Source: Thysanoteuthis rhombus
Taxonomy: Eukaryota; Mollusca; Cephalopoda; Oegopsida; Thysanoteuthidae
NCBI GenBank assembly: GCA_963457665.1
Contig: OY735213.1
Coordinates: forward strand, 51,516,785-51,580,784
DNA length: 64,000 nucleotides
Direction of reading: 5' to 3'
Part shown: positions 12,263-23,705 of the stretch, piece by piece
How the letters are laid out: each line of letters begins with the position of its first letter
Numbering within the stretch: position 1 is the first letter of the stretch
Translations under genes and position numbers: made by a program
The notes under the pieces: generated by a model
Seen by the model: only the letters and a program-made list of their open reading frames with translations
The model's database searches: none
What the model was told of the DNA's origin: nothing

Positions 12263-14157
12263 AAATGCAGAGCAGCATAATGTTTTTTTGATATTTCTCA
12301 AGTACTGAGCTATTGCAGAAGTATTTAAATACAGCTGTTGTTTTTTGATGGCTCGGGTAAACTGGTATTCTTATAGAGAAAATTACTCTCATTTAGAAGA
12401 TTATGCCTTTCTCACTCCCTCCCAAGGAAATTATGTCTTTCTCACTCCCTCCTTATTTAAAAAAAAAATGTTGGCCTTTGTTTTTAAGATTAAATTTCTA
12501 CCATGGCAGAGGGGGGGATCCAGTTCCGTTTCCTTTATCCCTTTTTTTCATTCCTAAGTTCTCTTTTAACCTGTCTGTTCCTCCTCCCTCACAACTTAGG
12601 GCAACTGATGACACTTAACTACCGTATGTGTTTGAGTAGAGGGCGGCAAAAAACATGGCTTCGTTCACCCACTGCACAAGCAACAGTGCTAAATGATAAA
12701 AGAGACTGAATCGTTTAGTTCCCTCATCCCTGCAGTCTCTACGCATATACTGCGGTTTTGTGAAGTGAATTCTGCGGCACCAGAAATAAAGATTTAAAAA
12801 ATAAAACACGAAAATTTCATTGCTACAAGGGGACAACCAATGACGTTCTAAGTTTTAGGAAATTCTACACCATAACTTTTTTTTTTTTTTAGATGTTTGT
12901 TTGTATTTTTTTCACAATGTCATTATCTTTTTTTTATTTCGTTTGTTTGTTCTCTCGTTTTTGATGTTACTTCAGAGAATTCTTTCATTTCACTTGTTTA
13001 GATCTTCATTTAAAACCATTGATTCTCTCAGCTTCTTTATCTTCCAGAACAAATAATGTCTCATTAGTTTCTTAATTACACACGCACACATAATGCTCAA
13101 GGAATTTAGCTATGGAAAAAATTAATACCTAGTTCCAACCATATTCTTTGAAGTAGTTCCTTGTGCAGTGGCTCACAAAGAGTAGCAAAATATCAATAAA
13201 TACTCAGTGTAGTTGTTTGATTGATATAAGATAGTTATTTTGCTTATATATGAGTATATTATATTGATATAAAATAGTTATTTGGTTTTTATATGTACAC
13301 ATACACGCCTATATATAAGAGAAAATTTACACATTGTAAAATCACAAACTATATGTAAAAAAAGGGAAAAGAAAACACTGGAGAAAATTACATAGATTGT
13401 ATTGTTCGTATCGTGTTTTTGTCTTGGTATTTAAAGCTGTAAAACTTTCTAGACTCTATAGAGAGAGATATAGAGATATGTTTTTGTGTTATATTGATAT
13501 AAATTAGTTGGCGTTCATCTATAATACTTCTCGTGAGTTTTTCAACAAGCATAAACTTAGTGTCTTGCCTATGATAGGATAGAAAAACAATACTTGGTTT
13601 AATTCATTTTACAATTCAAGTTATCTCCTGGAAATGTAGCATTCAGAACCACGAAACATGCCTAAATGCAAGTCTTGTTGCGATAAAATTTGGTTTTTCT
13701 TGGATAAAGGTCCTGTTAATTCTTAAAACCAGTTCATACAGCAAAATTTCTGTTTGTTCTGATACCTATGAACAGTATTAAATATATGTGATGAAATGAG
13801 AGATCCACTCTACAAACTTATGTTTCTGTCCCGTTTGGGCTCCTTCAGACAAATGATTCGACTTATCTGGATCCCTATTTAAGACGTTATTGGGGATGTG
13901 TCTTTTTCAAGGTGGAGGACCTTCCCCATATCTATGTATCTTTCCTTTTTTGTTCCCTTGTTCAGTTGTTGGTCACTGCTTGTTATATTTTACATGGGGG
14001 AATCAGATCTAAACTAACTGGGGATGTTGCAGACACTTTCTTTGTCAGAATGTTGTCATATATTTGTAAGTTTTTTCAAATGTATGTATCATACACTTGC
14101 TCATATTTTAATGTGTTGTATATACCAATTTGAAGCAAGCCATCAAACAAACAAAAA
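12263..14157. other. No gene seen
   Basis: Contains a 36-bp tandem duplication near 12405-12455 (CTTTCTCACTCCCTCC twice) and AT-rich sequence. The several 60-75 codon frames here are unrecognised. Confidence 0.5.
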
Positions 14158-15572
14158 AAGGAAAAGCCCCTAGACCAGATAACATCACCATCAATCTACT
14201 CTAAAAAGCTTGTAAGAGCATCTACAAAGAGCTAGCTATTCTATCCAACTTGTGTCTAAAACAGAGGAAAGTCCCAAAGGACTGGAACATTGCAATCATA
14301 ATGCTTCTACATAAGAAAAGAAACCCCGAAGACCCTAACAACTATAGACCTTGTGAGCCTACTCAACTGCATATACAAACTTTTCACAAAAATTATCATT
14401 TACCGAATCACTAAAATACTAAATGAAAACCAACCACCGGAATAGGCTGAATTTAGATGAAGTTACTCGATCATGGACCATCTCCATTTAATAAATCAGC
14501 TGAAAGAAAAAGCAGCTGAATACAAAATGCCACTTGCTGTAGCATTTATAGACTTCAAAAAGGTATTCGACTGCATAAATTCCCTTGGTCATGGAGGCCA
14601 TCACCCTACAAGGTGTAGACCCTGTATATGTTAAAGTCCTGCAACATATATACAATCCTTCATCAAGCTTACATGAAGAATCTGAACCCTTCCAGCTCCA
14701 AAAAGGGGTAAGACAAGGTGATACCAGCTCACCCAAACTCTTCGCATCCTGGCTCGAGATGATCTTCCGAAACCTGGACTGGGAAAATAGAGGAATCAAA
14801 ATAGACAGCGAATATTTGAGCAACCTCAGATTTGCAGACGGCATCATCCTTTTTGCAGAGAACCTATACAACCTCCAACTAATGCTAGATGAGCTAAAGG
14901 AAGAAAGCAAAAAAGTCGGCTTACACATGAAGTTCAGTAAGACGAAAATCATGTGCAACAATCACATCGAGAATAAGAACATAACTGTCAAAATTGAAGA
15001 TACAAAACTGGGGAAAGTAGACCACTACATCTACCAACGAATCTCCATGAGATCCTCAAAAGAAGAGGAAATCAAGCAAAGAATCACCCTAGGGTGGCAA
15101 GCCTGCGACAGAGCAAGCTCAACTTTCAAAAACCAGACAATCCCAATAATCCTAGAAAGAAGAGAGTGCAACCAATGCATTCTCCCGATAGTCACTTATG
15201 GAGCTGAAACATGGAACCTAACCAAAAGACAGACCAACAAACTGAGAAGCCTGCAATGGAAGAATCATGCTCAACCTCACATGGAGAGATCACAGGACAG
15301 CACAGTATATAAGGAAGAAAACGGGTGTTCGCGACATCATAGAAACTATTAAAAAACTAAAATGGCAATGGCCAGGCCATGTTGCAAGAATGAGAGACAA
15401 TCGATGGACATCACGTCTCACAACATGGATCCCCAGAGATTACATGCAAAACTGAGGCCGGCAGAATACAAGATGGAGAGATGAACTAGACAAATTCATA
15501 AAATACTGGCTTTGCGACGCCCATGATAGAGAATTGTAGTGGATCCTGGGGAAGGTCTATGTCTAACGATGG
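14158..15572 (+). pseudogene. RTE-like non-LTR retrotransposon reverse transcriptase relic
   Basis: A 5'-truncated element. Near 14162 it reads KAPRPDNITI (RT motif K.PGPD), then LHKKRNPEDPNNYRP and AVAFIDFKKVFDCI, with stops and frameshifts between blocks. The longest open stretch is 14585-15352: it contains VRQGDTSSPKLF (RQGD.LSP-type motif), NLRFADGIILFAENL (catalytic block) and the tail KKLKWQWPGHVARMRDNRW in another frame near 15350. The catalytic FADD is FADG, so one active-site aspartate is missing. Multiple frame breaks and this substitution make it dead. The W.WAGHVARM.D.RW tail and the TGA-rich 3' ends of sister copies point to an RTE-type element, but clade placement is inference. 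Confidence 0.85.
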
Positions 15573-15605
15573 ATGATAAAAGAATGTTGGTGTATGTTTT
15601 TATAT

Positions 15606-15772
15606 ACAACAATACCTTGAATAGTGTGGGTTTTGATGTAGTATGGTTATGGTATTGCTGTATACGTTAATGCAACTAAGTATTTCAGAAAAGAAAAATG
15701 CATCAAGTCATAACAAGACCTTGAATAATGCAGCTTTTGATGCAGTATGGTTAAGGTATTGCTCTATAAATC
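15606..15772. mobile_element. Family C terminal fragments
   Basis: Two copies of ACCTTGAATA.TG..G.TTTTGATG, each followed by GTATGGTTA.GGTATTGCT, resembling fused termini of the pogo-like element. Confidence 0.45.
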
Positions 15773-15957
15773 GATGTAAAGCTGGAAAAAAGATATTAGA
15801 TCATAGGAGGACATTGATCACTGCGGTTTTGAACAGAACAGAAAATATTGGAATAAATCAGTTGTACTAATCAAAGTATTCCTGTATATATGTATTGGTG
15901 AGTTTGCATAAGACATTCATTCATGAGTGCACATACTTTGAGAACACTTTTTTTGCA

Positions 15958-16262
15958 TCTGTGTGTGTGTGTGTTAGTGTTCGTGTGTCTGTGTCTCTCT
16001 CTGTCTCTGTGTGTGTCTCTGTGTGTATTTGTGTCTGTCGCTGTGTTCATATGTCTGTGTCTGTCTCTCTTTTTGAGTGTATTTTTGCGTATGTGTCTGT
16101 GTCTCTGCCTCTGTGTGTTTTTGTGTGAGCATCTGTGTCTATCTCTCTCTTTTTGTGTGTGTTTGTGTCTCTGTCTCTGCGTTTGTGTGTGTGTGTGTGT
16201 GTATGTATCTGTCACTATCTCTGCTTCACTGTGTGTGTGTGTGTGTGTGTGTCTCTGCCTCT
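15958..16262. repeat. GT/CT-rich simple repeat
   Basis: Mixed (GT)n and (CT)n with GTGTCTCTGTCTCTG motifs; open in several frames only because the repeat lacks stops. Confidence 0.9.
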
Positions 16263-16401
16263 ATGTGTCCATACATTGTTTTATTCCCTCCTCCTCTCTC
16301 CTCCCCTTTCAATTCTCCATCTCATCCTCCTCCTCCTTCAGTTCACCATTGATTTAACCTCTGACAATAAAGTTTGCTTCATTAAAATATATATAAAATT
16401 C

Positions 16402-16703
16402 TGAATTTTCAAGAAACAGGCAGGCTGTAATTAGGGACCAGTTTAGCATAAACTTAAATTTCAAACGACCACCCCCTGCTCCAACTAAAAACCTATTAGG
16501 GGGTAATTTTAGAAAAATAAACAAAAAAAAGTTTTTTGTAGACGTAATGAGGAGTAAATGTTTAAATTTTCAGCCCTCTAGCTCCATCAGTGTGGCTTGT
16601 ATACATAATCTACTTATCTTAATACAAACATATATAGCCTGCTGAGCTTACTTGAAAGCTGCGGAAACCTATTTTGATAGCTTGAGTTAACAGTTCCTAA
16701 CAT
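16402..16703 (+). repeat. Family A interspersed repeat, 5'-truncated
   Basis: From TCTGAATTTTCAAGAAACAG to GAGTTAACAGTTCCTAAC. Confidence 0.72.
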
Positions 16704-16720
16704 GTTGCATTGTATGATAG

Positions 16721-16918
16721 GAGAAATGAATGACAATATTGGAAGTTCTGTTTTAGATTTATCGAAATCGTATTCCTAATGTTCCATCCATTTTCTGGAT
16801 TTCTTCACCAGTCGAATAAATGGGAGAAAAATAATGAATATATATGTATGAATATAGATTCATTATTTTTCTTTCCATAATTTACAAACAAAACTTCCAA
16901 TATTGTCATTCATTTCTC
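16721..16918. mobile_element. Inverted repeat, about 33-bp arms
   Basis: GAGAAATGAATGACAATATT then GGAAGTTCTGTTT (16721-16754) pairs with 16885-16918. Inner AGAAAAATAATGAAT and ATTCATTATTTTTCT also pair. Confidence 0.72.
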
Positions 16919-16929
16919 ATATTGTCAGA

Positions 16930-18037
16930 TTAACCATAATCCATACCAATATTTATTTATAATGTAATATATACATAAAGCGCTTGAAATTACATCAGGT
17001 GCTTCGAATTTCTCTTTGCCATAGAGTTGCTCAGCCTAAAAAAGATTCCGACACGATACTGATTTTGAACCAATACCAGATCTATAACTGAACTTGATTC
17101 TGTGATCTTTCAGCATAAAATGTAGTAATGCAAAACAAAGAAACAGCTTCTGGGTATAATCCATTAACTGATGCATTGGGAAACTGATGCCCCTGTTGTG
17201 CACAGGTCGAGGTCACCTTTGGGCAAGATGGTGTATCAATAGGTCTCAGTCTGGTATGATACAGTGTTATTAACCTGGAATTCTAATGGTAAACTAAGCA
17301 GCCTAAAAGATACCAGACTGTGAAAATGTATACGACAAAAAATCAATGCTTAGATGTATGGTACATCTATGTGTGTCTATGAACATATTTGGCTTTTTAT
17401 AGATTTTTAAAAATTTATGTGTGTGTGATTCTTAAATATGTATATAAAGACACATTGAATTGTATATATATGTATAGTGCATGTGTGTAATGCTCTTGAG
17501 AATTCAGTAGAAAGCTGAATGCATGAAGACCTAGAAACCTTGATTGGCACTTCTACTGATTTTCTTGGAAATGAAGAAATCTTTGGATAAGGCTTATTGA
17601 TTAAGGCCATAAAGTAGTTTCAAACTTAATTTTACCTGTAAAGACTTTGGAGGTCAGTGCCACTTATCATATGTTAATTCTGGGGTTAAGTTACCCCTTT
17701 AAGATAAGTTTGCAGCCCCCAAGGTGTAACCATTTGGTAGTCTTTAAGATGTAAACATAAAACATTACAAACAAACAAACATCTGCCATCTTTATAGAAA
17801 GATATGGTAGAAGTAAATGACAGTGTGGAAAATGGAAGATTGTGAAGACATGTTACATCTCTAAATTTATTATCAAGATAGTTCTTTATGCATTTCTACT
17901 TATTACAAGGCATCATCAGAAGTTGCAGTACAGAAAATTGTGGAATCCGCAACCTGTTGCAGTATGTTACTTGTTAAGACTCCAACTGTCATCTCCTGCT
18001 ACCATTCTGTCCCGATTATCTTACATCCGCACAATAA

Positions 18038-18088
<51 letters not shown>

Positions 18089-18113
18089 CACACATGGGGT
18101 ACTGTATTATATC

Positions 18114-18157
<44 letters not shown>

Positions 18158-18182
18158 CACACATGGGGTACTGTATTATATC

Positions 18183-18225
<43 letters not shown>

Positions 18226-20045
18226 AAAGACATGAAAAAATCTTCCCTAAAAAAGATGTGTGTGTATATATATATATATATATAAGTAAATCAATAAGTC
18301 TATAGCTAAACAATGAAAGTAGCATTTGTTCTACTAGATGATTATATACATATCAACATAATATCCATCCTTGTCAATGCACTCAACTTGATGCTTTTCC
18401 ATCAATCCTATCGACAGAACATTATACAGTGGAAATTTAAGATCTAATCCTGCTGATAACCATGTTTTTGGTAATGGATTTATTGATTCAAACTCGTATA
18501 ATCTCCCTTAGTGCATTGTAAGTTTTTGACTAATCACATCCATTCTGCTTTAAAACTCTTCATCAATCACTGTTTTGGGAATGACTTGTTCTTTTTCTGG
18601 CCTTGCAACGTTCCAATGATGTTTAGCTTTGGTTATTTTATTGGGGAAAGTTTAGCTGAAAAGCCTTTAAATTGCAAATTACATTATTCTTTTCTTTCCC
18701 CTTCTTTTTTTTTTTTTTCTTTGGTTTTCACTCTCCAAACGGTATTCCTATCTAACATCATTAACAGAAACTTTAAAAAGTCGGTCTCTTACCACCAAAC
18801 AATTAATTGACAACCCAAACATGAGAGATAGGGAACATCTAAGTAAAACATTACACAGTTCTGTTTTGTTACGTTACTTCATCAATGTAATTAAAAAAAA
18901 ACAATCTGTTTGTTTTGTTAAGCAAGTGAATACTGTCAGATGTGTGTTTACGGGGCAGAGTCAAAGTCAATCATTTGAGCATGTTAATGTAATTTGATTC
19001 ATCCGAAAGTATTGCAAAATAAATCCTCTCTTGTTTGTGATGCCAACAAGATCTCAAGAACATTGTATCGTGTCTTAATCAGATTAAAGATCATGTCTTT
19101 GGTTTCTTTGCTATGGCCTTTGCTCTTTATCTCTCTATATATCTTATAAGTCTCTCAGGCTCTCCAAAATGATAGAACTGGGCTAAATCTTTTGGAATAT
19201 TTGTAATAGGATGTCCAAAGTGATTCAACAAAAAACATTTTTTTTCCACTTATATGTAGTTGGTAGTAGGGGTTGCTAATTATATTAGCTGTGAAAATAG
19301 ATTATCAGAATTGATCTAGGAAGATAAATTCTAGGAAATAAGGTGTTCACTGTTTAAAAGCAAAAACAAGATTAGTACACAGTTAGTTTGATTGTTAACA
19401 AAGGTGGGAAGAAGGCAAACAAATAGGTTAACAATAATAAGTTTTAATTCTCATAGGAATTAAAAAAAGGGAAGACCAGAGTTTTCTGCCAACACAAAGT
19501 TGTTTGGAGAGATAAGCCGCGATAATGATGAGGTAGAGGGAAAAATTAAGGAACGTCACTTATGAAATGTGAGATAGTCTTAAAACGTCCATCAGTTTTG
19601 GTCATTTAAATTATCGCTACTATAATGTTATCTTTAGAAGTCTGGCCCAACTACATAGAGATTGCTTAACTTGGTTTGGATATGTTCTTTGAGATAAAGA
19701 AAGAAAGTTCTTCAGAGAAAAAGGATGGATTACTTTTTATATCTGAGAGTGTGTGTGTAAAAAGTAGGTATGTGAAAAATTATCCTAACTAAGGAGAGCA
19801 AAAAAGCCAGCTTACCTGGAGGCGTCAGAACAGAGAGAGGAAGATAGGAAGTTTTATCGCCAAAGCTTAAATACCGTAAAGATAACAATCAATTATCTTA
19901 TTGGTAGTTCTATGTGACATCCAAGTGGAAGTGACAAAGAACTTACCATTTCTTAAGAGATTTTCAACTGTCTTAGGAGTTACAAGTGGATCCCTGCCAA
20001 GAGCAGATAACTCCAAATATGTCTAATTTTTTTAGTACTAAAAAG
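16930..20045. other. No gene seen outside simple repeats
   Basis: AT-rich. A 99-codon frame at 18511 is not recognisable. On the minus strand near 18350-18420 a short stretch reads HQVECIDKDGYYVD, faintly transposase-like but too short to call. Confidence 0.45.
18041..18225. repeat. (AT)n tracts in a 69-bp higher-order repeat
   Basis: Three (AT)n tracts separated by two identical copies of TCACACATGGGGTACTGTAT then TATATCATATTAT, at about 18089 and 18158. Confidence 0.88.
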
Positions 20046-20055
20046 TGAGCACTAC

Positions 20056-20243
20056 ATGGTAATTTCAAAAATAAATAGAAAATATAACCTGGACAGCAAT
20101 AATGGCACCTTCTTTGATATTTGGTTGCATACCCTTTGGCAATAATGAATGCCTCTAAAAATTTCTTTAAGCCATCTGTAAGCTTCTTGCACCTGTCTGC
20201 TGGTAGTTTCTCCCACTCTTCCTTTGCAATTTATTTGAGTTCT
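20056..20243 (-). pseudogene. Tc1-type transposase C-terminal relic
   Basis: On the minus strand, in pieces, reads AKEEWEKLPADRCKKLTDGL then KKFLEAFIIAKGYATKYQRR. This is the typical C-terminal tail of Tc1/mariner transposases (EEW..IP...CKKL...MP.R..AVI.AKG..T.Y). The catalytic D,D,E region is absent. A family B fragment adjoins it on the right. Confidence 0.8.
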
Positions 20244-20245
20244 TG

Positions 20246-20495
20246 AATGCCTCACAAATGGCCTGATCAACCAGCCCAGTAGACTACAGATTCTTCTCTC
20301 ATTACTATACTGTGTGTGTGTGTGTGTGTGTGTGTGCGTCTCTCTCTGGGTGCTCCTGATCACATTCTTGGGGCTACAGCCTTGAAAATTTGCATGTGTA
20401 TACTACTAGGTACAATCTAAGAACTTTTTATCTCTTTTTTTCGAAAAAGTTCCTTTTCTGATCTCTATGATCACTTTGGACCAACAATGCTGGAG
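20246..20495 (-). repeat. Family B interspersed repeat between two Tc1 relics
   Basis: Contains GTAGACTACAGATTCTTCTC, a (TG)n run, and GGGGCTACAGCCTTGAAAAT. Placed between two pieces of Tc1-type sequence. Confidence 0.7.
20311..20338. repeat. (TG)n microsatellite
   Basis: (TG)n inside a family B copy. Confidence 0.9.
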
Positions 20496-20575
20496 TCTTG
20501 TATTTTATCTTTTTTTTTTCTTCCCCCCCCCCAGATGATTTTCCAACTTATATCAAGTAAATTCAAGGGAGAAAT

Positions 20576-20981
20576 TGAAAATATAACCTGGACAGTAATT
20601 GGCACCCTTTCTTAATATTTGGTTGTATACCCTCTGACATTGATGAATGGATGACTCCAAGAATTTTTTTTTAGCCATCTATTAGCTTCTTGCACCTGCC
20701 AGCTGGTAGATTCTTCCACTCTTCTTTTGTAATTTGCTCAAGTTCTTGAATGTTTGCATGATCACTGCAGTGTATGGTATACATTGAAGCAAAGACTCCA
20801 GGTTTCTTTCTTTGAATGTATTACTTGTAAGGAAAAAATAAATGTTTTGTGCTGAATCCTTTTGACATCCAATTAAAATCTTCTGATCATATGAATCTGA
20901 TGGGTTTCCAATTATTTCTGAAGATATTGCACTGGTTATACAAGAATTTCAATGGTTCCAATAATCATGACCAACACTGTA
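20576..20981 (-). mobile_element. Internally deleted Tc1-type element with terminal repeat
   Basis: A second copy of the same transposase tail (20580-20765, with frame breaks) continues to 20954-20981, which reads on the minus strand ACAGTGTTGGTCATGATTAT then TGGAACC, a typical Tc1-type terminus. Most of the transposase has been deleted between the two parts. Confidence 0.72.
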
Positions 20982-20989
20982 CGGTTTTT

Positions 20990-21773
20990 TTATTTTGTTG
21001 ATGCTTAGCAATTTACAACTAAATAAATATGATAAAATGTTGATGTAAAAAAAACAAACAAACTTGAAAAAACATTTTATCTAAATGTGTCATTAAATGT
21101 ACAAATAAAAATAAAATTTCAGTAAAAATGATAAGGTTGTGATTAAACGCAAGGTATTGTAACTAGATTATTTATATGATATTTATTTGATGAAATGTTT
21201 TTTTAAAAATTGAAATAGTAATTTTATTCAGATTATAACGAATAAAAGCTTACTGCAAGTTGTCTTCTGACCAATATTCTTTCTCAGCAACTTGCATAGC
21301 AATGCTTACCTTCTTTGTGGTGAATTTGTTATTTAAAATGTTAGGTTACTTGGGCCGCATTTTTAGATAAAATCTCCAGATAAAAATTCAACAGATTTCC
21401 TTGTCATAATGGGGTTCGTTATAGCGTGGATGGATGGTAGACCCTAAAATATCTATCTAGCTATAAAATGGCTCAATCTAACTACAAGATTGTCAGATCT
21501 AGCTCCAGAAATGGCTAAAAAAAAAATTTGCAGCTCTGTTGTAATGCGGTGGGTTTTCATGGAACCCAACACCTGCGTTATAAGTTGAGCATGGGGATCC
21601 CTGTATTGCTATAAGACACACCTGCCTTTTATTAAAGGTAATCTGAGTTTTAGTCAATGTAGGTCAGAATTGTTGTACTTAACTTTGACCCAGATCATCT
21701 TCATTCCTCAACTGTCTACCGGATTGTTGGTTTACTTCATAGTTATTTTTTAATCTTATTTTTAAATTTTCAG
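20990..21773. other. Sequence upstream of the first visible dystrobrevin exon
   Basis: AT-rich sequence with the acceptor pyrimidine tract at its end. No promoter motif can be called; it is probably intron. Confidence 0.5.
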
Positions 21774-21869
21774 GTCATTTGGCCGCTTCAGATGATTCCA
21801 AAATGTTGGATGATACCAGTCCAACTACGAGGGCTTTTGTGGAACACAAACAACTAATGACAGAGATGA
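21774..21869 (+). CDS. DTN (dystrobrevin; paralog not resolved): Dystrobrevin, first visible coding exon (N-terminus)
   Basis: Exon bounded by a pyrimidine-rich acceptor ending TTTTCAG at 21773 and a donor GTAAGT at 21870. In the frame fixed by the next exon it reads 31 codons plus one base (phase 1), ending VEHKQLMTEM. The split codon completes as R, giving [11 protein letters not shown], which matches the vertebrate dystrobrevin stretch EMRAQ..D.IR. An ATG at 21803, with A at -3, would give a protein starting MLDDTSPTTR with 22 residues before that R, close to the length of the vertebrate N-terminus; this is the likely initiator. The frame stays open upstream to the acceptor, and the nearest in-frame stop is TAG at 21740 inside the intron, so an upstream exon could add residues. 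If 21803 is the start, 21774-21802 is 5' untranslated. Dystrobrevins are cytoplasmic dystrophin-binding scaffold proteins. Identification rests on continuity with the two following exons. Confidence 0.85.
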
Positions 21870-22024
21870 GTAAGTTCTTTTTTTTCAAATCATTTTAAGC
21901 GTTACATTTATTATCCATCGTGTTTATGTCTTCTCTCTTCAATCGGGAAATGCCATGTGTAACTGTTGGGTTTTAATAAAAAAAAAAAAATGCTTATTAA
22001 ATCACACGTGTATACACACAGATG

Positions 22025-22092
22025 CACACACACACACACACACATATATACACACACACACACACATATATACACACACACACACACACAAG
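22025..22092. repeat. (CA)n microsatellite interrupted by TATA
   Basis: (CA)n blocks separated by TATATA, shortly after the first dystrobrevin exon. Confidence 0.9.
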
Positions 22093-22190
22093 ATTATAAA
22101 TGGTGTTATGTTATTCAGAAACTTATCTGAAAATGATCTCCATTCATTACATGGTTAATGAAAATAGAATAAAAAATTGAAGAAAAATGA

Positions 22191-22271
22191 GGCTGGTGTA
22201 GGAATTGAACCTGTGACTGATAAGGTGGCTGCTCCAATGTAACAATGCTCTTACCATTGAGCTAAACAGCC
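22191..22271 (-). pseudogene. tRNA-like sequence (tRNA-derived SINE head or tRNA pseudogene)
   Basis: Minus strand reads GGCTGTTTAGCTCAATGGTA then AGAGC (A box) and GGTTCAATTCC (B box); GGCTGTT pairs 6/7 with the 3' ACCAGCC. The D stem GCTC/GAGC is intact, but the T stem is broken and the variable region is too long, so it is not a functional tRNA. Confidence 0.65.
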
Positions 22272-22429
22272 ACTGGTAATGTAAAGACCCAAATTGTTTA
22301 TTCTGTTTATGTTGGTGAGGGTAAGTGATACATAAACTGTGTAATGACGGGAGATCATTTTTCAAACAAGTTTCTATGAATGATATAGCACAATTTATTA
22401 TAATTCTGTTGGATCATATATATTTCTTA

Positions 22430-22432
<3 letters not shown>

Positions 22433-22475
<43 letters not shown>
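22433..22475. repeat. (AT)n microsatellite
   Basis: Uninterrupted TA dinucleotides; a shorter one is at 22589-22613. Confidence 0.9.
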
Positions 22476-22478
<3 letters not shown>

Positions 22479-22581
22479 AATATAATGATTTGACCCCTTT
22501 GAAAAAAAATAAATGTAATTTTTTCTAAATTGTCAATTCATTAAATTATACATTGTCAGAAAAATTGTTTTACTTGTAAAG

Positions 22582-22613
<32 letters not shown>

Positions 22614-22671
22614 GTATGAGCTGTGTCTGTCATATTTACAGTATCACTAAAAGCCATCAGCCTCTCTCCTT

Positions 22672-22832
22672 TTGTACCCTCTTATTAAACTACCAAATTT
22701 TCTTTCCTTCCTTGTCCCTTCCTACCCTCTTACTAAACTACCTGATTTTCTCTTCCACTGTCTTCTTTCCTAATCTCCTATCAAGTTCCCTATCATTCCC
22801 CCGCTCTCTTCCTACCCTCTTATTAAAGTGGT
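22672..22832 (+). repeat. Degenerate minisatellite (family H)
   Basis: Units TACCCTCTTATTAAACTACC, TACCCTCTTACTAAACTACC and TACCCTCTTATTAAAGTGG joined by pyrimidine-rich sequence. Confidence 0.75.
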
Positions 22833-22919
22833 AGACACTTGTAAGTTATAGGTTCTTACCTGGGTGTGATAGATTTACAAATAGTTAAAACTGAGCTTAA
22901 CTGGACCCAGCAGCAGGAG

Positions 22920-23111
22920 TAGTGTTGCTAATTCAAAAAAAGTGTAAAAAAAAAAAAGACCCCGAAACGCACTAAAAAACATTGTTAGACTATTAATGAC
23001 CATTTTGAATAACTAAAAATAGCTAAAACTGTGTCATTGGTGCTAAAGATAGTGCTAAATGTTGAGTCTTCGTGCTACTAAAACAAGTAACCAGCTAAAT
23101 TTGCAACACTT
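22920..23111. mobile_element. hAT-type miniature inverted-repeat element
   Basis: Ends TAGTGTTGC and GCAACACTT are inverted. Flanked by AGCAGGAG (22912-22919) and AGCAGCAG (23112-23119), a 7/8 match of the 8-bp target duplication typical of hAT. Interior is AT-rich with repeated CTAAA motifs, no ORF. Confidence 0.75.
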
Positions 23112-23705
23112 AGCAGCAGTGTTGGAGTTAATATTCTCGATCCTAATCATTGGCTGATTCTATCGGCTGGCTTTATTTGCCTATTTAATTAAAGTTGCTA
23201 AATTAGCCATTTTCAGGCTACATCTGGCCAATTTTTTTTTAATAACTTAAATGTCTTCAGCTAGAAATTGAAAAAAATATCTGATTTTAGCCATTTTTAA
23301 TAACAGTTTTAACTATTCTTATCGAATCAAACTTGGCAGCAAATAATAAAGAGTGTTGGCCCGGAAATGTAAACCCATTTTATCAGATATTTTGGACAGC
23401 AAAGATAATGATTTAAACAGGAAACAGGTCATATTTCATTATCTAACCTCTACTGAAACATTCACTTTATATCAGAAAATAAACAATATGTTGTCTATAA
23501 TTTTGAGAAGGGTCATAAACACTAAATGAGTTTAGGGGGACACTCAAACTCTTTCTTCTTGTTATTTTTGCTGTTCACACAGCATTCTGGTTAATCCACT
23601 CTATGGCCTTCCTCATGTGTATTATCTGTATGGAAAGTGTTGTGTGCTGGTAGCAAACAGATTTAGAAAAAAAAAATAGGGATGCTTTTAAGGCAGGTTG
23701 TTGAT

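Noticed and set aside
15871..16404. Frames of 77-144 codons on both strands
   Set aside because: GT/CT simple-repeat artefacts without stops.
18350..18420. Minus-strand HQVECIDKDGYYVD as a mariner-type transposase piece
   Set aside because: Only about 20 residues and no catalytic motif or terminal repeats nearby.
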